Assembly: GCA_019683625.1 (NCBI GenBank) | Contig: JADGHY010000061.1 | Location: forward strand, 1-9,690 | Direction of reading: 5' to 3' | Length of the DNA: 9,690 nt | Source: Thermoflavifilum sp. | GTDB lineage: Bacteria; Bacteroidota; Bacteroidia; Chitinophagales; Chitinophagaceae | Part shown: one piece after another, positions 1-5,995 of the stretch | Layout: every line of letters begins with the position of its first letter | How positions within the stretch are numbered: position 1 is the stretch's first letter | The notes under the pieces: model-generated | The model's input: only the letters and a program-made list of their open reading frames with translations | Databases searched by the model: none | Told to the model about the DNA's origin: nothing | Program-made: the position numbers and the translations under genes

Positions 1-18
1 ACCTAAAACATAACCTTT

Positions 19-483
19 ATGGAACAACAAACAAAAATTCAGGTTGAAAACGGCAAACTGGATCTGCACATCCACAGAATATTTCAGTTGCCAGCAGAGC
101 TTCTGTTTAAAGCTTACGTTGAAGCTCAGCTAATCGAACAATGGATGGGCACAAAAGTGCTGAAATGGGATTGCAGAAAACATGGTGCCTATCAGATGCA
201 AACCCTGGATCAAAAAGGCAATATTGCCTTCCAGGCACATGGCGTGATTCACGAGTTGATTCCTCAACAGAAAATTGTGCGCACTTTTGAAATGGAAAAC
301 ACACCCTTTGGCGTGCAATTGGAAATCTACACCTTTAAGTCGATTAGCCCCTCAGCCAGTGAACTGAACATGCATGTGATCTATGAATCCGTTGAACAAA
401 GAGATCAGGTATTGAAATTGCCTTTTGCCTACGGCATCAACATGGCCCATGACCGGATTCAGAAATTGATGCTTCAGGGATAA
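19..483 (+). CDS. AHSA1/SRPBCC-domain protein
   Basis: This 154-aa cytoplasmic protein has the layout of the AHSA1 (Activator of Hsp90 ATPase homologue 1-like) branch of the START/SRPBCC superfamily, whose helix-grip fold encloses a hydrophobic pocket. What is seen: the N-terminal segment at residues 21-44 (IFQLPAELLFKAYVEAQLIE, then QWMG) matches the family pattern of 'F-x-A-P-x-E-x-V-F-x-A-W, then L-x-x-W-x-G'. The C-terminal helix at residues 137-152 (AYGINMAHDRIQKLM) matches the closing 'G-M-x-x-x-x-D-R-L' helix. There is no signal peptide. The length is normal for the family. No specific ligand can be assigned. In many bacteria such genes sit behind an ArsR-type repressor gene, but only 18 bases upstream are visible. 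The next gene starts 64 bases downstream on the same strand, so co-transcription is possible. The family call is firm; the function is unknown. Confidence 0.88.
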   Translation: MEQQTKIQVENGKLDLHIHRIFQLPAELLFKAYVEAQLIEQWMGTKVLKWDCRKHGAYQMQTLDQKGNIAFQAHGVIHELIPQQKIVRTFEMENTPFGVQLEIYTFKSISPSASELNMHVIYESVEQRDQVLKLPFAYGINMAHDRIQKLMLQG

Positions 484-547
484 CATATTCTCAAATGAAT
501 GTTTGATGTGAAACCATCCTTATTTCTTCAATCAAATATTTTTAATC

Positions 548-1126
548 ATGCATCCAGAAGTAGATAAATATATCGAACAGGCCGGGAAATGGCAGGCAGA
601 ATTGCGCATGCTGAGGAATATAGCCTTAGCCTGTGCTTTAGCAGAAGAAATCAAGTGGGGATGCCCCTGCTACACCTATCAGCATAAAAACATTGTACTC
701 ATCCACACCTTTAAAGCTTATTGTGCATTATTATTTTTCAAAGGAGCCTTGTTAGCAGATCCTCATCATGTGCTTATCCAGCAAACACCCAATGTGCAGG
801 CTGCACGGCAAATGAGATTTACAGGCACAGCCGATATTCAACAGCAGGAATCAACCATCAAACAATATATCTATGAAGCTATTGAGATAGAAAAAGCCGG
901 GTTGCGAGTGCCCCTGAAAAAAACAGAAGCCTATCCTGTCCCCGAAGAGTTTCAACAAAAGCTGGATAATCATGCTGGTTTGCGCAAAGCTTTCCAGTCC
1001 CTCACACCAGGCCGCCAACGAGCTTATCTGTTTTATTTTGCACAAGCTAAACAACCGAAAACAAGGTTAAAAAGAATTGAAGCTTGTATTCCGAAAATCT
1101 TAAAAGGAGAAGGACTATATGATTAA
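548..1126 (+). CDS. DUF1801 + YdeI/OmpD-associated family protein
   Basis: This 192-aa protein has two recognisable parts. Residues about 15-115 form a DUF1801 (YdhG-like) domain. It contains the segment EEIKWGCPCYTYQHKNIVLI (33-52) and a following 'ALLFFKGALLADP' stretch, typical of this small alpha/beta fold. Residues about 143-192 form the YdeI/OmpD-associated C-terminal module, with the hallmark 'LTPGRQRAY-LFYFAQAKQPKTRLKRI' run followed by 'IPKILKGEGLYD' at the very end. About 190 aa is the usual length for this fusion in Bacteroidota. No catalytic residues are established for either domain, and the family's molecular role is unknown; some members carry a 'bacteriocin protection' label with little biochemical support. 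No signal peptide or membrane segment is seen. The gene follows an AHSA1 gene on the same strand, a combination that is common in this phylum (from general knowledge). Confidence 0.88.
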   Translation: MHPEVDKYIEQAGKWQAELRMLRNIALACALAEEIKWGCPCYTYQHKNIVLIHTFKAYCALLFFKGALLADPHHVLIQQTPNVQAARQMRFTGTADIQQQESTIKQYIYEAIEIEKAGLRVPLKKTEAYPVPEEFQQKLDNHAGLRKAFQSLTPGRQRAYLFYFAQAKQPKTRLKRIEACIPKILKGEGLYD

Positions 1127-1154
1127 GCACTAAAAAACCTGCACACAAGCAAAT

Positions 1155-1168
1155 GCATGACTTCATGC
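1155..1168. terminator. Small hairpin between convergent genes
   Basis: A short inverted repeat, GCATG-ACTT-CATGC, lies in the 69-bp gap between the convergent genes ending at 1126 and 1196. It could act as a weak bidirectional terminator. The stem is only 5 bp with a 4-base loop, and no convincing U-tract follows on either strand, so this is a tentative call. Confidence 0.22.
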
Positions 1169-1195
1169 TATCTACCAAACTAAAATCTCATTTGT

Positions 1196-2008
1196 TTATG
1201 CTACCTGCACAGCCGGTTTAGGCTGATGGATTTTTAAATCAATAAACCGTGCAACAGGCCCCACTAAAAACAAGGCGTAGAAAGGCGCATAAATGAAGCT
1301 GTTCAGCCTCAGGAAAAACTCTACCAAGGCTATCAACACAGCAACCCATATACGCCCTTTGCGGCTGGAAACCGTTGTGGCAGGATCAGTAATCATAAAA
1401 AAGATAAACAACTGATACATGGGTCCCGTGAGCGGTGCTACTTCTGCCCAAAAACTGTCTCCTGCAATGAAACTTCTCACATAAGCCAGAATCACAAAAC
1501 TCACCACATAAGCTATGGTAACATGCAAGCGTTTTGCCCTATTCACAATCACCAACCCTAAGGCCCAGATAACGGCCATCGCCAAAAAATTGCTGCCCCA
1601 TTGAATGCTCAAACCCGCTACATCCATCGGCGCCATAAACAACATCCACGATACGCCAAAATTGGAAGGATTCCAGATATGCCTGCCCCGATAACGAAAA
1701 ACATATTTTGACATGATCGACAACAAGGAAGTAATCACATAAGGCCATACCATGGTGGAACGAATCAAAATACCCACACTGATGCCGCTGATGTAAGCAC
1801 TGGCGAGGTTTTTCCGGACACCCAGCACCAAGCGGGATAATATCCATTCGCTGCACATAGCTGTGCAAACAGCAACAATTAGATTCACATAACTGTCGAG
1901 GATACCAAAGCTCAGCTGACCAATTAGTAGCAACAACGTAATGAAAGCAGGAGGTACATATTGAAAATGGCGTTTCAGCAATGCTGCAACTGCCCTTAAA
2001 AATGGCAT
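1196..2008 (-). CDS. RnfD/NqrB-like (UnbU-type) integral membrane protein
   Basis: This 270-aa, strongly hydrophobic protein has roughly 7-9 predicted membrane helices and belongs to the NqrB/RnfD membrane-subunit superfamily. Two family landmarks are visible: GRHIWNPSNFG (residues 108-118), matching the N-P-x-N/A region after the second helix pair, and FFMITDPATTVSSRKGR (203-219), matching the 'F-x-x-T-D-P-V-T-x-x-x-x-R-G-R' segment near the C terminus of RnfD. The flavin-attachment motif S/T-G-A-T of true RnfD/NqrB is not seen; the nearest match is LTGP at 193-196, so covalent FMN is doubtful. No other Rnf or Nqr subunit genes are nearby. A homologous architecture is called UnbU in enediyne clusters, paired with UnbV, and the gene directly upstream here is UnbV-like. 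I chose the ATG at 2008, 31 nt after the upstream stop, because the conserved protein begins there. Alternatives at 2062 and 2089 overlap the upstream gene and add a non-conserved leader. Role in electron or ion transfer is inference. Confidence 0.8.
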   Translation of the reverse strand: MPFLRAVAALLKRHFQYVPPAFITLLLLIGQLSFGILDSYVNLIVAVCTAMCSEWILSRLVLGVRKNLASAYISGISVGILIRSTMVWPYVITSLLSIMSKYVFRYRGRHIWNPSNFGVSWMLFMAPMDVAGLSIQWGSNFLAMAVIWALGLVIVNRAKRLHVTIAYVVSFVILAYVRSFIAGDSFWAEVAPLTGPMYQLFIFFMITDPATTVSSRKGRIWVAVLIALVEFFLRLNSFIYAPFYALFLVGPVARFIDLKIHQPKPAVQVA

Positions 2009-2039
2009 TTTAGCGATAATGATGTTCCCTTCTACAGCT

Positions 2040-3842
2040 TTAGTTTGGCTCTCGAATAACATGCAGTCTATCGATTTGCGGGTGAACAATATTGGTAATT
2101 TTTCCGGAAGGCCATTTGATGATGACCCGATCCACCTCGGTGCTGTTCCCTAGGCCAAAATGCAGCCTATGGCTGTTTTGGGAAGAAAAACCTATTCCAT
2201 CTGTTACCACCTGTACCTGCTTTTTGCCATCCCATTCCACCAACACTTCTGCGCCGGCCGCATCGGCGTTGCTGATGGTGCCTCTTAAATCAAATTCAAT
2301 CCAATGATGATGCGATTGTAAGTCATTTTTCAGAATCAGCGGAATATTATGCTGATTAGCAACAATCACATCCAGCACGCCTCTGTTCCACAGATCGGCC
2401 ATGGCCACGGCACGCCCGTCGTAGGTAATATCGGGCATAATCTTATCCGATATATCTTCAAAGGTTCCATCTCCTTTGTTTAACCATACTTTATCATGTT
2501 CGTAGCCCGATTGGCTTTTACCTTTCATATCAGGCCAGTTGCGTGCATCCTCAATAATCGCTTTATTTCCGCTGGTAATCTTAGCATAATCATACCAATA
2601 AGAAGTACCTTTTTTAGCCGAAATAAAACCATTGGCTACATATAAATCCTGATAGCCATCATTGTTTAAATCACCAAACTGAGCACCATAGCTCCATCCG
2701 GCATTATCAATACCCGCCAGTTTAGCGAGATTCACATAATGCGGATAGCCGCCGGATGAGGTGATTTCCTCAGGCTGCCAGTAATTATTATCCTGCAATA
2801 AAATACCATTTTCAGTAATAGTAGTGTTATAAATACCTATCTTCCCCTGATTTAAAATATCCCCAAAACTCACACACATGCCACTCTTGGGAATATTGCC
2901 AATGCCGGCTTGCCTACCCACTTCAATGAAACGTCTGCCATGATCATTGATATACAACTCATTCACGTTGTAATCATCTGCAATAAAAAGATCGGGATAG
3001 CCATCTCCGTTGAGATCAGCAGCTCCGGCACCCAGTACCCATCTGGTAGAGTTCAAGCCATATTGTTCGGTTACATCTTTAAACTTGCCGTTGCCCATAT
3101 TTTCGAGCAAATATTTTCTGCCTCCATTATTGGCGTAGCGAAAACTTTCAGGCATCACTTTAGTTGTGGAAGTATGAAAAAGATTTAATTTTTCACTATA
3201 ATATCCTCCGATAAATAAATCCAGCAGACCATCATTATTGAAATCAAACCAGATGGCACAATTGGCATTCACCCACTGAGGCAGCCCGCTGCTATCGGTT
3301 ACGTTAATAAAGCGTTTGCCATGATCATTGTGAAATAATTCGGGCTTACCCCATTTGTAAATCAACACATCCGGATAGCCATCATTATCATAATCCCCCC
3401 ATACCGCACCCATGCTCACCCCAGTTGCCGTATCATTTACATTGGCTAAACCCACCTGTGCGGCTATATTTTCAAATTTCCCGTTGTGCAAATTGCGATA
3501 TAATGCATTCTGGCTTCCCTGACGGCTGTTGGTAAAATATAAATCATCCCATCCGTCCTGATCAAAATCCACTACAGAAACTGAAGCACCCATAGAGGCT
3601 ATCTGGGGTTCAATATGCTTTAATTGGGGATCAAGCTCGGGTGCAAGATGATGAAAATCAATCCCTGCTTGCTGATTCACGGGTTCCAGATAAAACCCGA
3701 ATTTCTGCAAGGCTACCTGTTTTTGAAAAATCATTTTTTCACTATGCAATGCATTTTTTCTGGAAGAAAAAGCCGTGAATACCAACAGGGAACCGAAAAT
3801 GACCACTGTGATCAGCCAGGGTATTTTTTTAACTTCCTGCAT
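2040..3842 (-). CDS. CRTAC1-family exported beta-propeller protein with C-terminal ASPIC/UnbV domain
   Basis: This 600-aa protein begins with a positively charged tip and one hydrophobic segment (residues about 8-25), a signal peptide or N-terminal anchor that would place it in the periplasm or at the cell surface. The body is an FG-GAP/VCBS propeller. Calcium-loop motifs of the D-x-D/N-x-D-G-x-x-D type occur at 92-100 (DFDQDGWDD), 150-158 (DYDNDGYPD), 200-208 (DFNNDGLLD), 276-284 (DLNGDGYPD) and 391-399 (DLNNDGYQD), with a degenerate one at 483-491 (DLWNRGVLD). Residues about 515-597 form the ASPIC/UnbV domain, ending in VDRVIIKWPSG and a final 'HPQIDRLHVI' strand. The length and order match the CRTAC1 family (cartilage acidic protein 1-like; UnbV in enediyne clusters). 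Such proteins probably bind other proteins or glycans in a calcium-dependent way; no enzymatic activity is established. The gene is followed after 31 nt by the RnfD/UnbU-like membrane protein gene, with which it probably forms an operon. Confidence 0.92.
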   Translation of the reverse strand: MQEVKKIPWLITVVIFGSLLVFTAFSSRKNALHSEKMIFQKQVALQKFGFYLEPVNQQAGIDFHHLAPELDPQLKHIEPQIASMGASVSVVDFDQDGWDDLYFTNSRQGSQNALYRNLHNGKFENIAAQVGLANVNDTATGVSMGAVWGDYDNDGYPDVLIYKWGKPELFHNDHGKRFINVTDSSGLPQWVNANCAIWFDFNNDGLLDLFIGGYYSEKLNLFHTSTTKVMPESFRYANNGGRKYLLENMGNGKFKDVTEQYGLNSTRWVLGAGAADLNGDGYPDLFIADDYNVNELYINDHGRRFIEVGRQAGIGNIPKSGMCVSFGDILNQGKIGIYNTTITENGILLQDNNYWQPEEITSSGGYPHYVNLAKLAGIDNAGWSYGAQFGDLNNDGYQDLYVANGFISAKKGTSYWYDYAKITSGNKAIIEDARNWPDMKGKSQSGYEHDKVWLNKGDGTFEDISDKIMPDITYDGRAVAMADLWNRGVLDVIVANQHNIPLILKNDLQSHHHWIEFDLRGTISNADAAGAEVLVEWDGKKQVQVVTDGIGFSSQNSHRLHFGLGNSTEVDRVIIKWPSGKITNIVHPQIDRLHVIREPN

Positions 3843-3865
3843 GCATGTTGTTTTTCAGATAAAAC

Positions 3866-3873
3866 CAAATTTA
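3866..3873 (-). promoter_or_regulatory. Candidate Bacteroidota -7 promoter box for the CRTAC1/UnbU-like operon
   Basis: Read on the minus strand this is TAAATTTG, an exact match to the Bacteroidota housekeeping -7 consensus TAnnTTTG. It lies 23 nt upstream of the ATG at 3842, implying a very short leader. No clear TTTG -33 element sits at the expected 19-21 nt spacing, so the call rests on the -7 box and its position. Confidence 0.4.
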
Positions 3874-3957
3874 CCATTTTTTTATCCCCTAAGCATGATT
3901 CGTTTATCGCGTAACAATTTAGGTTAAACATCATGAGCAACATTTTCATGCATAGGG

Positions 3958-3989
3958 TGAAAAGAATCGTGGTGGAAGAATCCACCACG
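3958..3989 (-). terminator. Probable rho-independent terminator of the AhpD-like gene pair
   Basis: A perfect 9-bp inverted repeat, CGTGGTGGA (3968-3976), loop AGAA, TCCACCACG (3981-3989), is followed in the minus-strand direction by ATTCTTTTCA. It lies about 45 nt beyond the stop codon at 4035 and upstream of the next operon's promoter. A terminator for the two AhpD-like genes fits best. The T-run is interrupted, and an operator role is the main alternative. Confidence 0.6.
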
Positions 3990-4034
3990 CCGTCTGATAT
4001 TTATCCTTTTACCCAATTAAACATTTTTGCAGAT

Positions 4035-4580
4035 TTAAAAATGCCGAAGGTATCCTTCAAAAGCCATCTGATGGCCTTCTTCCACATAAGCCTCTCGTTC
4101 GGCAGGCGCCCAGGTATGCAGGCCATCCACATAGCGATTGTACATGCAAAAGGCAGCCGCAATGAGTACGGTGTCATGAATCTCCAGATCAGTAGCCCCA
4201 GCTTTGCGGGCTGCCTGAATGGCTGCCTCGGTTACACACTTGCCTCCTTTTTGTACCTGACCTGCTATCACCAACAAGGCTTTCATTTTATCGGATAACC
4301 GATCCGATGCAGGACCTTTTTCAATTTCATCGATCATATCCACACCTTGATGAGCATGTGCACAGGTAGCTGCTCCATGAGAGGTATGGCAAAAATGGCA
4401 ATTGTTTAAATAGGAAACATAAGAGGCAATCCATTCTCTTTCCAGTGGTGTGAGACCTTCATTCCTGCGCAAGAGCACTTCGGCAAGCTCACATAAGGGA
4501 CGTGCCGTTTCCTGACGATAATTTAATAACCCCACAATGCCCGGAAGTTGCGGGTTTTTAAGCGAAATATAGCACGACAT
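4035..4580 (-). CDS. AhpD-like / carboxymuconolactone decarboxylase-family protein, copy 1
   Basis: This 181-aa cytoplasmic protein has the AhpD-like all-helical fold. The catalytic signature is complete: E49, then C61-H-F-C64 and H68, with spacing E-x11-C-x2-C-x3-H. This equals the spacing of the Glu118/Cys130/Cys133/His137 set of mycobacterial AhpD. The CxxC pair is expected to act as a redox-active disulfide that reduces peroxides or recycles a partner, with the Glu and His as proton relay. The context EREWIASYVSYLNNCHFCHT is typical of the 'peroxidase-related' branch rather than of true 4-carboxymuconolactone decarboxylase. The ATG at 4580 is chosen because the protein then aligns from its first residue with the upstream paralogue. 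The open frame extends upstream to an ATG at 4841, but that would overlap the neighbouring gene by over 200 bases. It lies 31 nt downstream of its paralogue, so the two are probably co-transcribed. The substrate is unknown. Confidence 0.88.
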   Translation of the reverse strand: MSCYISLKNPQLPGIVGLLNYRQETARPLCELAEVLLRRNEGLTPLEREWIASYVSYLNNCHFCHTSHGAATCAHAHQGVDMIDEIEKGPASDRLSDKMKALLVIAGQVQKGGKCVTEAAIQAARKAGATDLEIHDTVLIAAAFCMYNRYVDGLHTWAPAEREAYVEEGHQMAFEGYLRHF

Positions 4581-4611
4581 TGTTTTTCGTTTTTTAAGAT
4601 GAGAAAATGAT

Positions 4612-5184
4612 TTATACGGTTTGTTGCATGCGTTGTCCTTTATTTTTGCGCAAATAACCTTCTGCGGCCATGCGTTTGCCTTCTTCTGCATAAAGCCGTC
4701 GATCGGCCGGTGCCCAGGTATGCAGGCCATCCACATAGCGGTTGAACATACAAAAGGCAGCCGCAATAAGCACCGTGTCATGAATCTCCAGATCGCTGGC
4801 TCCTGCCTGCCTGGCCGCTTCAATGGCTTCGGCAGTAACATGCTTGCCTCCTTTTTGTACCTGTGCCGCTATCACCAGCAAGGCTTTCATTTTATCGGAC
4901 AATAATTCCGATGCAGGGCCTTTTTCAATTTCATCAATCATATCCACATCCTGCTGAGCATGTGCACAGGTTACAGCTCCATGTATGGTGTGGCAAAAAT
5001 GGCAACCATTTAAATAGGAAACATAAGAGGCAATCCACTCTCTTTCCATGCGGCTTATGCCCTCATCAGTCTGCAACAATGCTTCTGCAATATGTGAAAG
5101 CGGGGGCGCTGTTTCAGGCCTAAAGCGCATCGGCCCCCAAATGCCAGGCAACTGAGGCTCTGGTAAATGAATATAGCAAGCCAT
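4612..5184 (-). CDS. AhpD-like / carboxymuconolactone decarboxylase-family protein, copy 2
   Basis: This 190-aa protein is the first gene of the tandem pair and about 75% identical to the downstream copy (about 135 of 179 aligned residues by hand count). The active-site set E49, C61, C64 and H68 is conserved with the same spacing, as are DMIDEIEKGPAS, LSDKMKALLVIA, the DLEIHDTVLIAAAFCM helix and NRYVDGLHTWAPA. Divergence is concentrated in the first 46 residues and the C-terminal tail, which here carries an extra lysine/glutamine-rich end (KNKGQRMQQTV). No signal peptide is present in the chosen form. The ATG at 5184 matches the start of the paralogue (MACYI versus MSCYI). An in-frame ATG at 5244 would add 20 residues of unconserved sequence. 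A thiol-dependent peroxidase or disulfide-relay role in the cytoplasm is inferred from the family. Inverted repeats lie 50-95 nt upstream of the start. Confidence 0.88.
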   Translation of the reverse strand: MACYIHLPEPQLPGIWGPMRFRPETAPPLSHIAEALLQTDEGISRMEREWIASYVSYLNGCHFCHTIHGAVTCAHAQQDVDMIDEIEKGPASELLSDKMKALLVIAAQVQKGGKHVTAEAIEAARQAGASDLEIHDTVLIAAAFCMFNRYVDGLHTWAPADRRLYAEEGKRMAAEGYLRKNKGQRMQQTV

Positions 5185-5231
5185 AATAGCTTTTTTATGG
5201 GTAAAGAAATGAATACAATAATGCAATAGAG

Positions 5232-5278
5232 ACTGGCTCATCAAAGCGATGTGTACATCTGTAAGCCAGTATACAGAT
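5232..5278 (-). promoter_or_regulatory. Overlapping inverted repeats upstream of the AhpD-like operon
   Basis: Two 7-bp inverted repeats share sequence. One is ATCTGTA (5257-5263) with TACAGAT (5272-5278), separated by 8 bases. The other is ACTGGCT (5232-5238) with AGCCAGT (5264-5270), separated by 25 bases. The loop of the first contains one arm of the second, so as RNA they are mutually exclusive. A near-match to the Bacteroidota -7 box (TCGCTTTG on the minus strand, 5242-5249, one mismatch to TAnnTTTG) sits just downstream. If that box is real, the first repeat would lie in the -33 region as an operator; otherwise both could form a leader switch. Neither is proven. Confidence 0.35.
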
Positions 5279-5377
5279 TTTCTTGGGCTAAATAGCTGTT
5301 CAACACCTACTGACCCTGCTTATCTCAGGCAGCATAATACCTTTATACCCATATCAACCCTGCTGCTTGAACGAAAC

Positions 5378-5404
5378 AAGCATGATGTTTTCTTCATGAT
5401 GCTT
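5378..5404 (-). terminator. Possible imperfect hairpin downstream of the GH65 operon
   Basis: On the minus strand AAGCAT-C-ATG, a 7-base loop, then CAT-C-ATGCTT forms a 9-bp stem with one C-C mismatch, about 32 nt after the stop codon at 5436. It is followed by GTTTCGTTC, only moderately T-rich. It could end the VCBS-GH65-small protein transcript, but it is AT-rich and imperfect. Confidence 0.35.
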
Positions 5405-5435
5405 CCTTAAAAACAAAAGGGTTCAGCATGTGTTT

Positions 5436-5981
5436 TCAGCAAACGTGAAGAAGGGACTTGGGAGGAGGCGTAAGATGGTCGAGTACAGGAGCTATGGTGA
5501 CAGGAGAAGGTTCAGCAAAATGAATAAAAGCTTCTGCGGGATTGCAAAGATGTGCGCTGCTGAAATCAGATAAATATTCTTTGAAAAAAGACTTATACAG
5601 ATCCTGATGATTGTTGCTGTTGGTGGTGTTGCCAAAACTAAAGCGCATGAAATCATGAAACCACTCATTCAGGGTCATCCGTTCCCGGTCTTTCACGCAC
5701 TTCACATACAGCGTATCATGGTAAAGATGTTTGCTCACCGCCCGATACCAAATGCCATCCATTTGCACACTACCTTCCGCCTTTTCTTCATTGGTTTCCT
5801 GAGGCAGATAAGGTAAATAGACCGGTATTTTTAATATGGCTATTTCTGCATTGTTGCCAGGATACACATCATCCATGGCCGAAAAGCTATGCTGATAAAG
5901 CATCCACTCATATACAAAATAATACCCTGCCGCATAGAAGGCAAACAGGCAAAGGAGTATTATGGTAGTGAGTTTATGCAC
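5436..5981 (-). CDS. Unrecognised small membrane-anchored or exported protein (hypothetical)
   Basis: I do not recognise this 181-aa protein. A hydrophobic segment at residues about 5-24 (TIILLCLFAFYAAGYYFVY) follows a short basic tip and looks like an N-terminal anchor or uncleaved signal. The rest would lie outside the cytoplasm. It is rich in aromatic residues, with a probable beta-rich middle (AEIAILKIPVYLPYLP, then MDGIWYRAVSKHLYHDTLYVKC at 74-95), a polar NTTNSNNHQ stretch (118-126) and a proline-containing end finishing in cysteine (TPPPKSLLHVC). Cysteines occur at 11, 95, 146 and 181. The start codon is GTG at 5981; an in-frame TAA lies four codons upstream and the next internal ATG would remove the anchor, so GTG is the only sensible start. 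It begins 14 nt after the GH65 stop codon, so it is very probably co-transcribed with that gene. Its function is unknown. Confidence 0.72.
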   Translation of the reverse strand: MHKLTTIILLCLFAFYAAGYYFVYEWMLYQHSFSAMDDVYPGNNAEIAILKIPVYLPYLPQETNEEKAEGSVQMDGIWYRAVSKHLYHDTLYVKCVKDRERMTLNEWFHDFMRFSFGNTTNSNNHQDLYKSFFKEYLSDFSSAHLCNPAEAFIHFAEPSPVTIAPVLDHLTPPPKSLLHVC

Positions 5982-5995
5982 GTAGGAAAATTACG

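Larger units (their letters stand above)
4035..5184 (-). repeat. Tandem gene duplication of AhpD-like genes
   Basis: The two adjacent genes encode proteins about 75% identical, in the same orientation and separated by 31 bp. Similarity covers the coding parts from start codon to near the stop and does not obviously extend into the leaders, as expected for an old tandem duplication that has diverged rather than a recent assembly duplicate. Confidence 0.85.

Noticed and set aside
1196..2008. A complete Rnf or Na+-NQR complex locus.
   Set aside because: Only one RnfD-like subunit is present. None of the other five subunits is encoded in the window, and the canonical flavin motif is not seen.
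1196..2089. Start of the RnfD-like gene at 2089 or 2062.
   Set aside because: Both overlap the end of the upstream coding region and add a polar leader unlike the family. The ATG at 2008 begins directly before the first membrane region.
3933..4298. A 121-aa plus-strand open frame across the intergenic gap and AhpD-like copy 1.
   Set aside because: Most of it is antisense to a conserved gene, and the translation matches no protein type. A similar shadow exists opposite copy 2 because the two genes are paralogous.
4035..4841. A longer 268-aa frame starting at 4841 for AhpD-like copy 1.
   Set aside because: It would overlap the upstream paralogue by about 230 bases in another frame. The added 87 residues resemble nothing, and the protein aligns from the ATG at 4580.
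4998..5012. CHFCH in the AhpD-like proteins matches the CxxCH heme-binding motif of c-type cytochromes.
   Set aside because: The protein has no export signal, and Glu, Cys, Cys and His match the AhpD spacing exactly, so the CxxC pair is a redox disulfide and the following His is incidental.
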